A stretch of 7,701 nucleotides of DNA from assembly GCA_022709445.1 (NCBI GenBank), contig JAKLIU010000094.1, positions 1-7,701 of the forward strand. Reading direction: 5' to 3'. The position numbers and the translations under genes were made by a program. The first letter of the stretch is position 1. The number at the start of each line of letters is the position of its first letter. Origin of the DNA: Spirochaetota bacterium (GTDB lineage: Bacteria; Spirochaetota; Spirochaetia; Treponematales; UBA12059). This document shows, in pieces, positions 1 to 7,100 of this stretch. Below the pieces are notes generated by a model that was not told where the DNA came from, did not search any database, and saw nothing but the letters and a program-made list of their open reading frames with translations.

Positions 1-1848
1 GAGCTTCTTGACCATGGGCCGTCCGCACTTGTCGCAGACGGCGTCGGTGGCCTCGTCCAGGGAACCGCGGTAGCTCTGCAGGGTCTCCATCACGGAGTCC
101 ACCCTGGCCCTGAACGGGCCGTAGAAATCCTTGAGCGCGGCGACCCAGTCACGCTTCGACTCCTCCACCTCGTCCAGCATGGATTCCATGCCGGCGGTGA
201 AGCCGGGCTCGATCACGTCGGGGAAGTACTCCACCAGGATCTCGCTGATCATCTTGCCCAGGGTGGTCGGCGCCAGCTGGCGGTTCTCCCGCGTCACGTA
301 GTAGCGCTCCAGCAGCACGGAGATGATGGGCGCGTAGGTGGATGGCCGGCCTATGCCCTGCTCCTCGAGGGCCTTGATGATGGACGCGTCGGTGTAGCGG
401 GCGGGACCCTGGGTGAAGTGCTGCTCCGGCCGGTAGCCTTCCAGCTTGAGCTCCTCGCCTGAGCGCAGCTCGGGCAGGGAGCTCTCCTTGTCCTCCTTGG
501 TGGCCAGGAGCTTGATCACCTTGTAGAAGCCCTTCTCCACCATGCGGGAGGAGTTGATGCGGAACACGGCCTCCCCGGCGGCCACGTCCAGCGCCAGGGA
601 GCGGATGCGGGCGGGGGTCATCTGGCTGGCGACGAAGCGCTCCCAGATGATGCCGTAGAGCTTCTGCTGGTCCTTGTTCAGGTATTCCTTCACGGAATCC
701 GGCGTGTACTTGACCATGGTGGGCCGGATCGCCTCATGGGCGTCCTGGGCCTTCTTGTCGGTGGCGTACTGGACCGCCTCGGGCGGCAGCTCCGCGGGGT
801 GGTTGGCCGCGATGAAGTCGCGGACTTCCTTCAGGGCCAGGTCGGAGACGCGCACGGAGTCGGTGCGCATGTAGGAGATGAGGCCGATGCGGGTCGAGCC
901 GATGTTGATGCCCTCGTAGAGCTGCTGGGCTATCTGCATGGTCTTCTTGCTGGTGAAGCCCAGGCGGTTGGCCGCGGTCTGCTGGAGCTTGGAGGTGGTG
1001 AACGGCGGCTTGGGGCGGACCGTCTTCTCGCTCTCCCGGATCTCGCCAACGGTGCAGGCCTCGCCGGCTATGGATTCGGTGACGGCCAGGACCTCGGCTT
1101 CCTTCCGGAGCTCGGCCTTCTTCCCCTTGAAGGAAACCAGCTCGCCGGAGAAGGAGTAGCGCCCCTTCTTGAAATCGGCTTCCAGCGACCAGTACTCCTC
1201 GGGGATGAAGGATTCCACCTCGCGCTCGCGGTCGCAGATGAGGCGCAGGGCCACGGACTGCACGCGCCCGGCGGACAGCCCGTTCTTGACCTTCTTCCAC
1301 AGGAGGGGCGACAGGCCGTAGCCGACCAGGCGGTCGAGCACGCGGCGCGCCTTCTGGGCGTTCACCTTGTCCTCGTCCAGCACGCGCGGCTGGCGGACCG
1401 CCTCCCGGATCGCCTGCGGCGTTATCTCGTTGAACACGATGCGCTTGATGTCCAGGCCCTCGTTCTTGAGCGAGAGCGCGTTGCGGATGTGGTAGGAGAT
1501 GGCCTCGCCCTCGCGGTCGTTATCGGAGGCGAGCAGCACCGCTCCCGCCTTCTTGGCGTACTTCTGCAGCTCCTTGAGGAGCTTGGCCTTGCCGCGAATG
1601 GTCAGGTACTCGGGCGTGAAGTCGTGCTCGACGTCCACCCCCATGCGGGACTTGGGCAGGTCGATGAGGTGGCCCATCGAGGCGAGCACCACGTACTTGT
1701 CGCCCAGGTACTTCTCTATCGTCTTCGCCTTGGCCGGCGACTCCACGATGACGAGTGTGGTCTTCTTCTCGGCTTTCGCCTTCTTGGCCGCCTTGGGTTT
1801 CGCGGTCCTGGGCTTGGCGGCCTTCTCGCCGGTCTTTTCGCTGGCCAT
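1..1848 (-). CDS. topA: DNA topoisomerase I (type IA), 3' end outside the window
   Basis: Cuts and rejoins one DNA strand to relax negative supercoils. My translation gives 616 codons with no stop, so the C terminus lies beyond base 1. The TOPRIM domain opens with TLVIVESPAKAKTI (residues 31-44) and has the acidic residues E36, D109, D111 and E113 (DNDREGEA). SAGRVQSV is at 192-199. The nucleophile is Tyr326 in LISYMRTDS, followed by QDAHEAIRPT (368-377) and YTDASIIKALEEQGIGRPSTY (about 485-505). CDKCGRPM (605-612) is the start of the first C-terminal zinc finger. I chose ATG at 1848 because AGGAG lies 9 nt upstream; an in-frame ATG at 1857 overlaps the dprA stop as ATGA but has no room for a ribosome site. 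Residues 1-30 form a Lys/Ala-rich tail with ten lysines that E. coli TopA lacks. The gene starts 5 nt after dprA. The identity is very secure; only the start is open. Confidence 0.97.
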   Translation of the reverse strand, partial: MASEKTGEKAAKPRTAKPKAAKKAKAEKKTTLVIVESPAKAKTIEKYLGDKYVVLASMGHLIDLPKSRMGVDVEHDFTPEYLTIRGKAKLLKELQKYAKKAGAVLLASDNDREGEAISYHIRNALSLKNEGLDIKRIVFNEITPQAIREAVRQPRVLDEDKVNAQKARRVLDRLVGYGLSPLLWKKVKNGLSAGRVQSVALRLICDREREVESFIPEEYWSLEADFKKGRYSFSGELVSFKGKKAELRKEAEVLAVTESIAGEACTVGEIRESEKTVRPKPPFTTSKLQQTAANRLGFTSKKTMQIAQQLYEGINIGSTRIGLISYMRTDSVRVSDLALKEVRDFIAANHPAELPPEAVQYATDKKAQDAHEAIRPTMVKYTPDSVKEYLNKDQQKLYGIIWERFVASQMTPARIRSLALDVAAGEAVFRINSSRMVEKGFYKVIKLLATKEDKESSLPELRSGEELKLEGYRPEQHFTQGPARYTDASIIKALEEQGIGRPSTYAPIISVLLERYYVTRENRQLAPTTLGKMISEILVEYFPDVIEPGFTAGMESMLDEVEESKRDWVAALKDFYGPFRARVDSVMETLQSYRGSLDEATDAVCDKCGRPMVKKL

Positions 1849-1853
1849 GCTGT

Positions 1854-2798
1854 TCATCTCCTGGCTTCTGATCCGGTCGCCCCGGCCGAGCCGGTAACCG
1901 GGATGGGAGCGGGCCCGCTTTCGCGGCCCCAGTCCCGGAGTACATCCTCGAACGAGGAAACCGACCGCGCCCCGTCGCGGAGCAGCGCGTCCGAACCGGC
2001 GGATCGCGGTCCGCCGGCGCAGGCGGCCGACACCCAGACGTCGCGCCCCTCTTCCAGCGCGAAGGAAGCGGTGATGAGCGCCCCGGAACCGGCCGGCGCC
2101 TCCACCACCACCGTGGCCCTGCAGAGGCCCGCTATGATGCGGTTCCGCTCCGGGAAAGTCCAGCGCGAAGGCGGGACTCCCGGCGGATACTCGGAGAGCA
2201 AGCCGCCCCCGGACGCGACGATGGCCGCCGCCAGGTCGCGGTTGGCCCTCGGGTAGACCTCGTCCACGCCCCGGCCGAGCACGGCGAAGGTCGGGCCGGC
2301 GCCGGAGAGCGCTCCCCGGTGCGCCGCCGCGTCCACGCCGCGGGCCAGCCCGGACACCACGGGCACGCCGCAGACCGCGGCCCCGCGGCCCAGGGCGGAA
2401 GCCGCCTCCAGCGCCCTGCCGGTGGGGAAACGGGTTCCAACCACGGCCGCGGCGGGACGGTCCGCCGGCGGCAGCCGCCCGCGCAGGTAGAGCACGAAGG
2501 GCGGGCGGGCCGTCTCCCTCAGGATGGCCGGATAGTCGGAGGCCCAGTACGACAGGGCGACCGATCCGGTCCGGGCCAGCCAGTCCCGGTCGCGCTTTGC
2601 GCCCTCGAGCCAGAGCCGCCCGTCCCACGAGGCGCCGCGCAGGCTGCGCCCCAGGATCTCCTCGGCGTCCCCGAGGCCCATCACGGGCAGGCCGCCGGCC
2701 GCATCCAGGATCTCCGCGAGCAGGATCTTCTCCCGCGCGGACATGAAGGGCGCCCGCGCCAGGGCCAGCTCGTCCAGGCTGGCGGACTCACGGCGCAT
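1854..2798 (-). CDS. dprA: DNA-processing protein DprA (Smf family)
   Basis: Cytoplasmic single-strand DNA binding protein. In family members it protects incoming DNA and loads RecA during transformation. The predicted protein is 314 aa, shorter than the E. coli protein (about 374) and close to short Gram-positive forms. The Rossmann-like core is clear: AAVVGTR (117-123), VVSGLARGVDAAAHRGAL (147-164), FAVLGRGVDEVYPRAN (171-186), LLSEYPPG (200-207), FPERNRIIAGL (215-225), and VVVEAPAGSGALITASFALEEGR (about 230-252). The usual VPG after this block reads VSA (256-258). The protein ends soon after the GA..V.S.EDVL segment (276-287), so the C-terminal winged-helix domain of longer homologues seems absent. 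ATG at 2798 lies inside the lipoprotein gene (11 nt overlap) and lacks a strong ribosome site; ATG at 2744 (residue 19) is an alternative. Whether this organism is naturally competent cannot be told from here. Confidence 0.93.
   Translation of the reverse strand: MRRESASLDELALARAPFMSAREKILLAEILDAAGGLPVMGLGDAEEILGRSLRGASWDGRLWLEGAKRDRDWLARTGSVALSYWASDYPAILRETARPPFVLYLRGRLPPADRPAAAVVGTRFPTGRALEAASALGRGAAVCGVPVVSGLARGVDAAAHRGALSGAGPTFAVLGRGVDEVYPRANRDLAAAIVASGGGLLSEYPPGVPPSRWTFPERNRIIAGLCRATVVVEAPAGSGALITASFALEEGRDVWVSAACAGGPRSAGSDALLRDGARSVSSFEDVLRDWGRESGPAPIPVTGSAGATGSEARR
1858..1862 (-). promoter_or_regulatory. Ribosome binding site of topA
   Basis: AGGAG on the minus strand, inside the last codons of dprA. 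It is 9 nt before ATG 1848 but directly abuts ATG 1857, so it favours 1848 as the topA start. Translation of topA is probably coupled to that of dprA. Confidence 0.65.
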
Positions 2799-3537
2799 AG
2801 AGCTCGTCCATGATGCGCTTGCGGTTCTCCCCGGCGAGTTCCCTCTTCTCGGCCAGCTTGGTGATGTCCATGATCTTCCCGTACGCGTCGGCGGCCTCCT
2901 GCAGCCGGCCCGCCCCGTAGAGCGAGCGGGCGAGCAGGAAGAATGCGTCCACGTCCTTGGTGCTGATGGCCAGGTAGCGCTCCATGGCCGACACCGCGTC
3001 CTCGTAGCGCTCCAGCTCGAAGGAGTAGAGCACACCCAGGGCGTAGAGGGTCTTGAGGTTGCGCGGATCCAGCTCGACCGACTGCAGGAACGCCGACTCG
3101 GCCGTGGCCAGCCAGCGTTCGCGCTCCGCCGCACCGCCGCCGTCTTCCGCTGCCGCGGTCTTGGCCATGTAGCCGGAGCAGATCCCCACAACGTAGTAGA
3201 GGCCCGCGTTGTCCGGGTAGAAGGTGAGCGCCTTGCGCGCCGCCTCCAGGGCCGGCCCGTACATCTTCTTGTCCATGTACTTGACGGAGAGCAGTCTCCA
3301 GTACATGGCCACCTTGTCGTTGGCGGCGACCGTCTTCTCCAGTTCGTCGCCGTAGGTCTTGATGGCCTCCCGCATCTCCTCGATGCTGGACGGCGGCGCG
3401 CCCTTGCGGCCCCTGGCGTCCAGGTCGAACATGCGGGTCAGGAAATTGTCGTCCTCGGACGAGCACGAGGCCAGGGACGACAGGGCGGCGAGCGCCAGGG
3501 CGACCAGCGCCGGCGCGGCAGTCTTGATGCGTTTCAC
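2788..3537 (-). CDS. TPR-repeat lipoprotein of unknown function
   Basis: Predicted 249 aa, beginning with GTG at 3537. The N terminus is a lipoprotein signal: basic VKRIK, a hydrophobic Ala/Leu core (residues 7-23) and a LASC lipobox with Cys25, followed by SSEDD. The mature protein should therefore be lipid-anchored and face the periplasm or cell surface. The rest is helical with tetratricopeptide-like units at roughly 77-110, 161-193 and 195-228; typical pieces are YGPALEAARKALTFYPDN (93-110), ALGVLYSFELERYEDAVSAM (166-185) and AGRLQEAADAYGKIMD (209-224). A low-complexity Ala/Gly/Glu insert (about 127-141) separates the first two units. The GTG overlaps the recombinase stop as GTGA and has AGGAGG 8 nt upstream, so the start is well supported. 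TPR units are protein-binding scaffolds, and the place in a division operon hints at an envelope role, but no specific function can be assigned. Confidence 0.88.
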   Translation of the reverse strand: MKRIKTAAPALVALALAALSSLASCSSEDDNFLTRMFDLDARGRKGAPPSSIEEMREAIKTYGDELEKTVAANDKVAMYWRLLSVKYMDKKMYGPALEAARKALTFYPDNAGLYYVVGICSGYMAKTAAAEDGGGAAERERWLATAESAFLQSVELDPRNLKTLYALGVLYSFELERYEDAVSAMERYLAISTKDVDAFFLLARSLYGAGRLQEAADAYGKIMDITKLAEKRELAGENRKRIMDELYAP

Positions 3538-4490
3538 GGGTTGAGCCTCCTCGCGCCGCCTACGGCGCCGGGTGCCGCGGCGAACGCGTCGGACCGGCCG
3601 GCCCGGCGGCGCCGCGGGAAGCAATCCGCGTGGGCCTGCCCCAGCGCGTCCTCGTCCACGTGCGTGTAGATCTGCGTGGTGGCTATGTCGGCGTGCCCGA
3701 GCAGCTCCTGCACGGTGCGCAGGTCGGCTCCGCCGGCCAGGAGGTGCGTCGCGAACGAGTGGCGGAGCGTGTGCGGCTTGCCGGCGACCCCGGAGAGCTC
3801 GCGCAGGCCGTCGAAACGTTTCCAGACGCCCTTCCTGGATATGCCCTTGCCGGATCGGTTGAGGAACACCCGGTCGGAACGGGGTCCTTTTTCCAGCGCG
3901 GGCCGCCCTTCGGCCAGGTAGCGCCGCAGCCAGGCTGCCGCGTCGTCGCCGAAGGGAACGATGCGCTCCTTGCGACGCTTGCCCGTCACCCTGATGATGC
4001 GCTCCTCCAGGTAGAGCATGTCGAAGGTGAGGCCCGCGGCCTCCGAGATCCGCAGGCCGCAGGAGTAGATCAGCTCGAAGAGCGCGCGGTCCCTCAGCCC
4101 GGCGGGCTGGGACACGTCCACGGCGGCCAGGATGGAGTCCACCTCCGCGGGCTTGAACACGTCGGGGAGGGCCCGTTCTCGACGCGGGGTCTCCAGGAGC
4201 TCCGTCGGGTCGTCCTGGCGCATCCCCTCGATGCGCAGGAACTTGTAGTAGCCGCGCATGCCGGAGACTATCCTGGCCAGGGTGCGCGCGCCGACGCCGG
4301 AGGCCCGCCTGGCGACCAGGTACTCCAGCACGTCCTGCGTCGTGGCCGACTCGACGGGCACGCCGCGCTCCCGCAGCCTGGCTTCCAGGCCGCGCGCCTC
4401 GCGCAGGTACGCGTCGAGGGTGAGCGGGGATCTCCGGCGCGCCGCGAGCAGCCAGGCGCCGTAGCCGTCTATCGAGTCGCGTCCGGGCAC
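3534..4490 (-). CDS. Tyrosine recombinase of the XerC/XerD type
   Basis: Site-specific recombinase. Family members resolve chromosome dimers at dif during division. It is 318 aa with an N-terminal SAM-like core-binding domain (about 5-90) and a C-terminal catalytic domain (about 108-290). All catalytic residues are visible: Arg147 in YSCGLRISEAAGL, Lys171 in GKRRKER, His240 and Arg243 in PHTLRHSFATHLL, His266 in LLGHADIATTQIYTHV, and the nucleophile Tyr275. Their spacing matches E. coli XerD to within a few residues. A tail of about 25 residues rich in Arg and Ala (293-318) follows the normal family end. The start is GTG at 4490, 4 nt after the ftsZ stop, with only a weak GAGG-like site in ftsZ. 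The stop overlaps the lipoprotein start. The sequence alone does not tell XerC from XerD (CodV-like), so I give no symbol. Chromosome maintenance is more likely than phage or integron use, given the intact housekeeping context. Confidence 0.93.
   Translation of the reverse strand: MPGRDSIDGYGAWLLAARRRSPLTLDAYLREARGLEARLRERGVPVESATTQDVLEYLVARRASGVGARTLARIVSGMRGYYKFLRIEGMRQDDPTELLETPRRERALPDVFKPAEVDSILAAVDVSQPAGLRDRALFELIYSCGLRISEAAGLTFDMLYLEERIIRVTGKRRKERIVPFGDDAAAWLRRYLAEGRPALEKGPRSDRVFLNRSGKGISRKGVWKRFDGLRELSGVAGKPHTLRHSFATHLLAGGADLRTVQELLGHADIATTQIYTHVDEDALGQAHADCFPRRRRAGRSDAFAAAPGAVGGARRLNP
3546..3551 (-). promoter_or_regulatory. Ribosome binding site of the TPR lipoprotein gene
   Basis: A perfect AGGAGG on the minus strand, 8 nt before GTG 3537 and within the end of the recombinase gene. 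It decides the start: the same open frame runs 29 codons further upstream as an Arg-rich, non-signal-like sequence that would destroy the lipoprotein leader. Confidence 0.8.
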
Positions 4491-4494
4491 GGTC

Positions 4495-5742
4495 TCAGGC
4501 CTCGTTCCGCTCGGCGGCCAGCTTGCGCTCGCGCAGCACGGTCGGGATGTCCAGCTCGTCCGCGTCGTTGCGGCCCATCAGGTAGGCAGCCTTGTTCCTG
4601 GGCTGCACGATGGAGCTCCACTCGTCCGAGCCCATGAGCTCGTCCAGGCTGCGTGCCGTCTCCTTGCGGGCGGCCTGCGAGGCCACGGCGGACTTGACCG
4701 ATCGGGTGAATCCGGTGGCTATCACGGCCACGCTGACCCCGTCGTCCCCGTCCTCCCGCTGGACCAGCCCGGAGATCACCAGGGCCTCGGGATCCGCCTT
4801 GGCGGTCACGATGGTGACGATCTCCTCGAACTCGCCCAGGGTGAAGTCCGCGCCGCCGGTGACGTTGATCAGGATGTTCCGGGCGCCGTCTATCCTGGCG
4901 TCCTCGAGGAGCGGATTGGAAACCGCCGCCTCGGCCGCCTCGACCGCCCGGTTGTCCCCGGTGGCGTTGCCGACGCCCATGATCGCGTCGCCCTGGCCGC
5001 GCATCACCGTGCTCACGTCCGCGAAATCTATGTTGATGTCGCCGGCGACGGTGATCAGGTCGGAGATCCCCTGGACGCCCTGGCGGAGCACGTCGTCCGC
5101 CATCGCGAAGGCGGCGCGTATGGGGGTGCGCTTCTCCACCACCTTCATCAGGTGCTGGTTGGGTATGACGATGAGGGTGTCCACCGCCTGGCGGAGCTTC
5201 TCGATGCCTTCCTCGGCCAGCCGCATCTTGACCGGGCCCTCGAAGCCGAAGGGCTTGGTCACCACGCCCACGGTGAGCGCTCCCAGTTCCTTCGCCACCT
5301 CGGCGATGACGGGCGCGGATCCCGTGCCGGTGCCGCCGCCCATGCCGGCGGTGACGAACACCATGTCGGCGCCCTGCAGGGCCTGCGCTATCGCGTCGCG
5401 GTCCTCCAGGGCGGCCTTCTCGCCCACCTCCGGCTTGCCGCCAGCGCCCAGCCCGTGGGTCACCTTGGCGCCCAGGCCCAGCCGCACCGGCGCCAGGGAG
5501 CGTCCCAGGGCCTGCAGGTCCGTGTTGGCCACGATGAACTCCACGTTGCGGAGCCCGGCCTCCATCATGCGGTTGACCGCGTTCGAGCCGCCGCCGCCGG
5601 CGCCTATCACCTTGATCACGGTGCCGCGTATGTCCGCGTCAACGCAGGGCGCCGGTACCTGCCTGGCGGCCGGTTCCCGCGCGGCTGACTGGCAGTCCGT
5701 CCTGCGGAACGCGTCGCCTTCTTCCACGAGCCTCAGAGTCAT
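4495..5742 (-). CDS. ftsZ: Cell division GTPase FtsZ
   Basis: Tubulin-like GTPase that polymerises at mid-cell into the Z ring and recruits the divisome. 415 aa from ATG 5742. The GTPase domain opens with VIKVIGAGGGGSNAVNRM (42-59); ANTD is at 72-75, the tubulin signature GGGTGTG is at 135-141, and the T7 loop GDINIDFADV (234-243) supplies N237, D239 and D242 for GTP hydrolysis by the adjacent subunit. The second domain runs to about 345. A short linker of about 45 residues leads to a C-terminal peptide, LDIPTVLRERK (397-407), matching the family peptide that binds FtsA and other partners. About 38 residues precede the first conserved strand, roughly 28 more than in E. coli; they include Cys17 and Cys33. 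ATG 5742 is preferred over the in-frame TTG at 5760 because a GGGGAGGGG purine stretch sits just before it. The gene follows ftsA after 110 nt. Confidence 0.98.
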   Translation of the reverse strand: MTLRLVEEGDAFRRTDCQSAAREPAARQVPAPCVDADIRGTVIKVIGAGGGGSNAVNRMMEAGLRNVEFIVANTDLQALGRSLAPVRLGLGAKVTHGLGAGGKPEVGEKAALEDRDAIAQALQGADMVFVTAGMGGGTGTGSAPVIAEVAKELGALTVGVVTKPFGFEGPVKMRLAEEGIEKLRQAVDTLIVIPNQHLMKVVEKRTPIRAAFAMADDVLRQGVQGISDLITVAGDINIDFADVSTVMRGQGDAIMGVGNATGDNRAVEAAEAAVSNPLLEDARIDGARNILINVTGGADFTLGEFEEIVTIVTAKADPEALVISGLVQREDGDDGVSVAVIATGFTRSVKSAVASQAARKETARSLDELMGSDEWSSIVQPRNKAAYLMGRNDADELDIPTVLRERKLAAERNEA

Positions 5743-5852
5743 GTTCCCCTCCCCGTTCAATGCCTTGCCCTGTCAGGGGCGACCGGCGATGCCGCGACCA
5801 GGTCCGCGGCCCGTACGAGGGCAGCCGCGCCGGCGGGCGGCGGCCCCTGTCA
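5743..5852 (-). promoter_or_regulatory. ftsA-ftsZ intergenic region with palindrome and inverted repeat
   Basis: The only gap of any size in the operon (110 nt). It holds an 11-bp palindrome, CCCTGTCAGGG (5768-5778, centre T), whose CAGGGGC half (5774-5780) can also pair with GCCCCTG at 5843-5849 just after the ftsA stop. The 8-mer CCCTGTCA occurs at 5768-5775 and again at 5845-5852. The interior is very GC rich with further short self-complementary stretches. A control hairpin, an RNA processing site or a repressor site are all possible. No T-run follows, so it is not a standard terminator, and I recognise no -35/-10 pair. Confidence 0.35.
5746..5754 (-). promoter_or_regulatory. Ribosome binding site of ftsZ
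   Basis: GGGGAGGGG on the minus strand contains GGAGG 5 nt before ATG 5742. It would lie inside the coding sequence if TTG 5760 were the start, so it supports the ATG. Confidence 0.75.
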
Positions 5853-7100
5853 TCAGTTGAATTCCTTGAACCAGTCCCTGATCCTCTTCCCCAGGCCCTC
5901 GCCCTTGGGCTTGGGCTTGTCCGCGCCGCGGGACTTCTGCTCCGTCGGCTCCGGCCCCATGCGCTCGGCGCCGACCAGCACCAGGCCCACGGCGGTGGAG
6001 AACGACGGGCTGCGGTACTCCTCCACGAGCCCTCCCAGCGTCGCGGGGGCGCCGGTCCGCACCGGGACCCCGAACACGTCGTACGCCAGGTCGGCGGCGC
6101 CCTGCATGAGGGCCCCGCCCCCGGTGAGCACCACCCCGCCCTTGATCATCCTCCAGTAGCCCATCTGCTCCACCCGTTCGCGGGCCAGGCGGAATATCTC
6201 CTCCATGCGCGGCTGGATCACCCCGGCCACCCTGGCGCGCGGGACTTCCTGCGGCGCGCGCCCGCCCACGCCCGGGACCACGACGCACTCGTCCTGGTCC
6301 ACGTGCGGCAGGTAGCAGCACCCGGCCTCCCGCTTGATGCGCTCGGCCGCGTCCATGGGCACGTTCAGGATGATGGACAGGTCGTTGGTGACCTGCGAGC
6401 CGCCCACGCCGACGCTGGCGCTGAAATAGGGCGCCCCCTCGGAGAACAGCAACAGGTCGGTGGTGCCGCCGCCCAGGTCCACGAGGAGGCAGCCCAGCTC
6501 CTTCTCGTCCGGCGTGAGCACGGCGCGCGAGGCGGCCAGGCTCTGCAGGATCAGGCCGGATGCCTTGAAGCCCGCGCGGTTCACGCAGCGCACCAGGTTC
6601 TGCGCGCTGGTCACCGAGCCGGTGATGATGTGCACCTCCGCCTCGAGCCGGACGCCTATCATGTCCAGCGGGTTGCGTATGCCCTTCTGGTCGTCCACGA
6701 TGTAGGTCTGCGGTATCACGTGCAGGACCTCGCGGTCCATGGGTATGACGACGGCGCGGGCCGCCTCGATGACCCGGTCCAGGTCCTCCTGGCAGATCTC
6801 GCGTCCCTTGCCGGTCACGGCGACCACGCCGCGGGAGTTGATCCCCTCGACGTTGGCCCCCGCCACGCCCACGAAGCACTCCCGCACTTCCCGCCCGGAC
6901 ATGAGCTCCGCGGCTTCCACGGCCTTGGAGACGGACTGCAGGGTCGCCTCGATGTTCACCACCACGCCCTTGCGCAGGCCGGTGCTCGGCGCCGAGCCGA
7001 CGCCTATGATCTCGAGGACGCCGTTTTCGTTGTACTCGCCTATGACGGCGCAGGTCTTGGCCGTGCCGATATCCAGCCCGACGATGATGTGGTCACCCAG
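5853..7100 (-). CDS. ftsA: Cell division protein FtsA
   Basis: Actin-like ATPase that tethers FtsZ filaments to the inner membrane and recruits later division proteins. Predicted 415 aa (E. coli about 420). Motifs: phosphate-1 loop GLDIGTAKT (8-16), 1C-domain region from about 78 to 160, phosphate-2 loop VDLGGGTTDL (207-216), and adenosine motif VVLTGGGALMQG (323-334). A Pro/Lys/Gly linker (383-401) leads to a C-terminal amphipathic helix, GLGKRIRDWFKEFN (402-415), the membrane-targeting sequence. The start is unusual. Homology requires translation to begin just before IIVGLDIGT; the only plausible in-frame codon is CTG at 7100, 6 nt after a perfect AAGGAGG. Starting at the first in-frame GTG (6965) would remove the phosphate-1 loop. 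A GTG at 7096 overlapping the ftsQ stop is out of frame, so a single-base sequence error is the alternative to a true CTG start. The proposed start overlaps ftsQ by 8 nt. Confidence 0.95.
   Translation of the reverse strand: MGDHIIVGLDIGTAKTCAVIGEYNENGVLEIIGVGSAPSTGLRKGVVVNIEATLQSVSKAVEAAELMSGREVRECFVGVAGANVEGINSRGVVAVTGKGREICQEDLDRVIEAARAVVIPMDREVLHVIPQTYIVDDQKGIRNPLDMIGVRLEAEVHIITGSVTSAQNLVRCVNRAGFKASGLILQSLAASRAVLTPDEKELGCLLVDLGGGTTDLLLFSEGAPYFSASVGVGGSQVTNDLSIILNVPMDAAERIKREAGCCYLPHVDQDECVVVPGVGGRAPQEVPRARVAGVIQPRMEEIFRLARERVEQMGYWRMIKGGVVLTGGGALMQGAADLAYDVFGVPVRTGAPATLGGLVEEYRSPSFSTAVGLVLVGAERMGPEPTEQKSRGADKPKPKGEGLGKRIRDWFKEFN

Noticed and set aside
736..2256. Long plus-strand open frame of about 500 codons antisense to topA and dprA.
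   Set aside because: It runs across two well-supported minus-strand genes, has repetitive Gly/Leu/Arg/Ala composition with no recognisable domain, and is expected from third-position GC bias.
1854..3191. A 445-codon version of dprA starting at 3191.
   Set aside because: The extra upstream part lies out of frame inside the lipoprotein gene and is Arg/Ser/Trp/Pro-rich shadow sequence; DprA homology begins only after about 2798.
4495..5760. ftsZ starting at TTG 5760.
   Set aside because: The strong GGGGAGGGG ribosome site would then lie inside the gene; ATG 5742 is a better codon at proper spacing.
5768..5852. Rho-independent terminator between ftsA and ftsZ.
   Set aside because: The inverted repeat has only 7 bp stems with a long loop and no following T-run on the minus strand.
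5853..6965. ftsA starting at GTG 6965.
   Set aside because: It would lose the 45 N-terminal residues that include the phosphate-1 loop GLDIGTAKT, and no ribosome site precedes it; in-frame FtsA homology clearly continues upstream.
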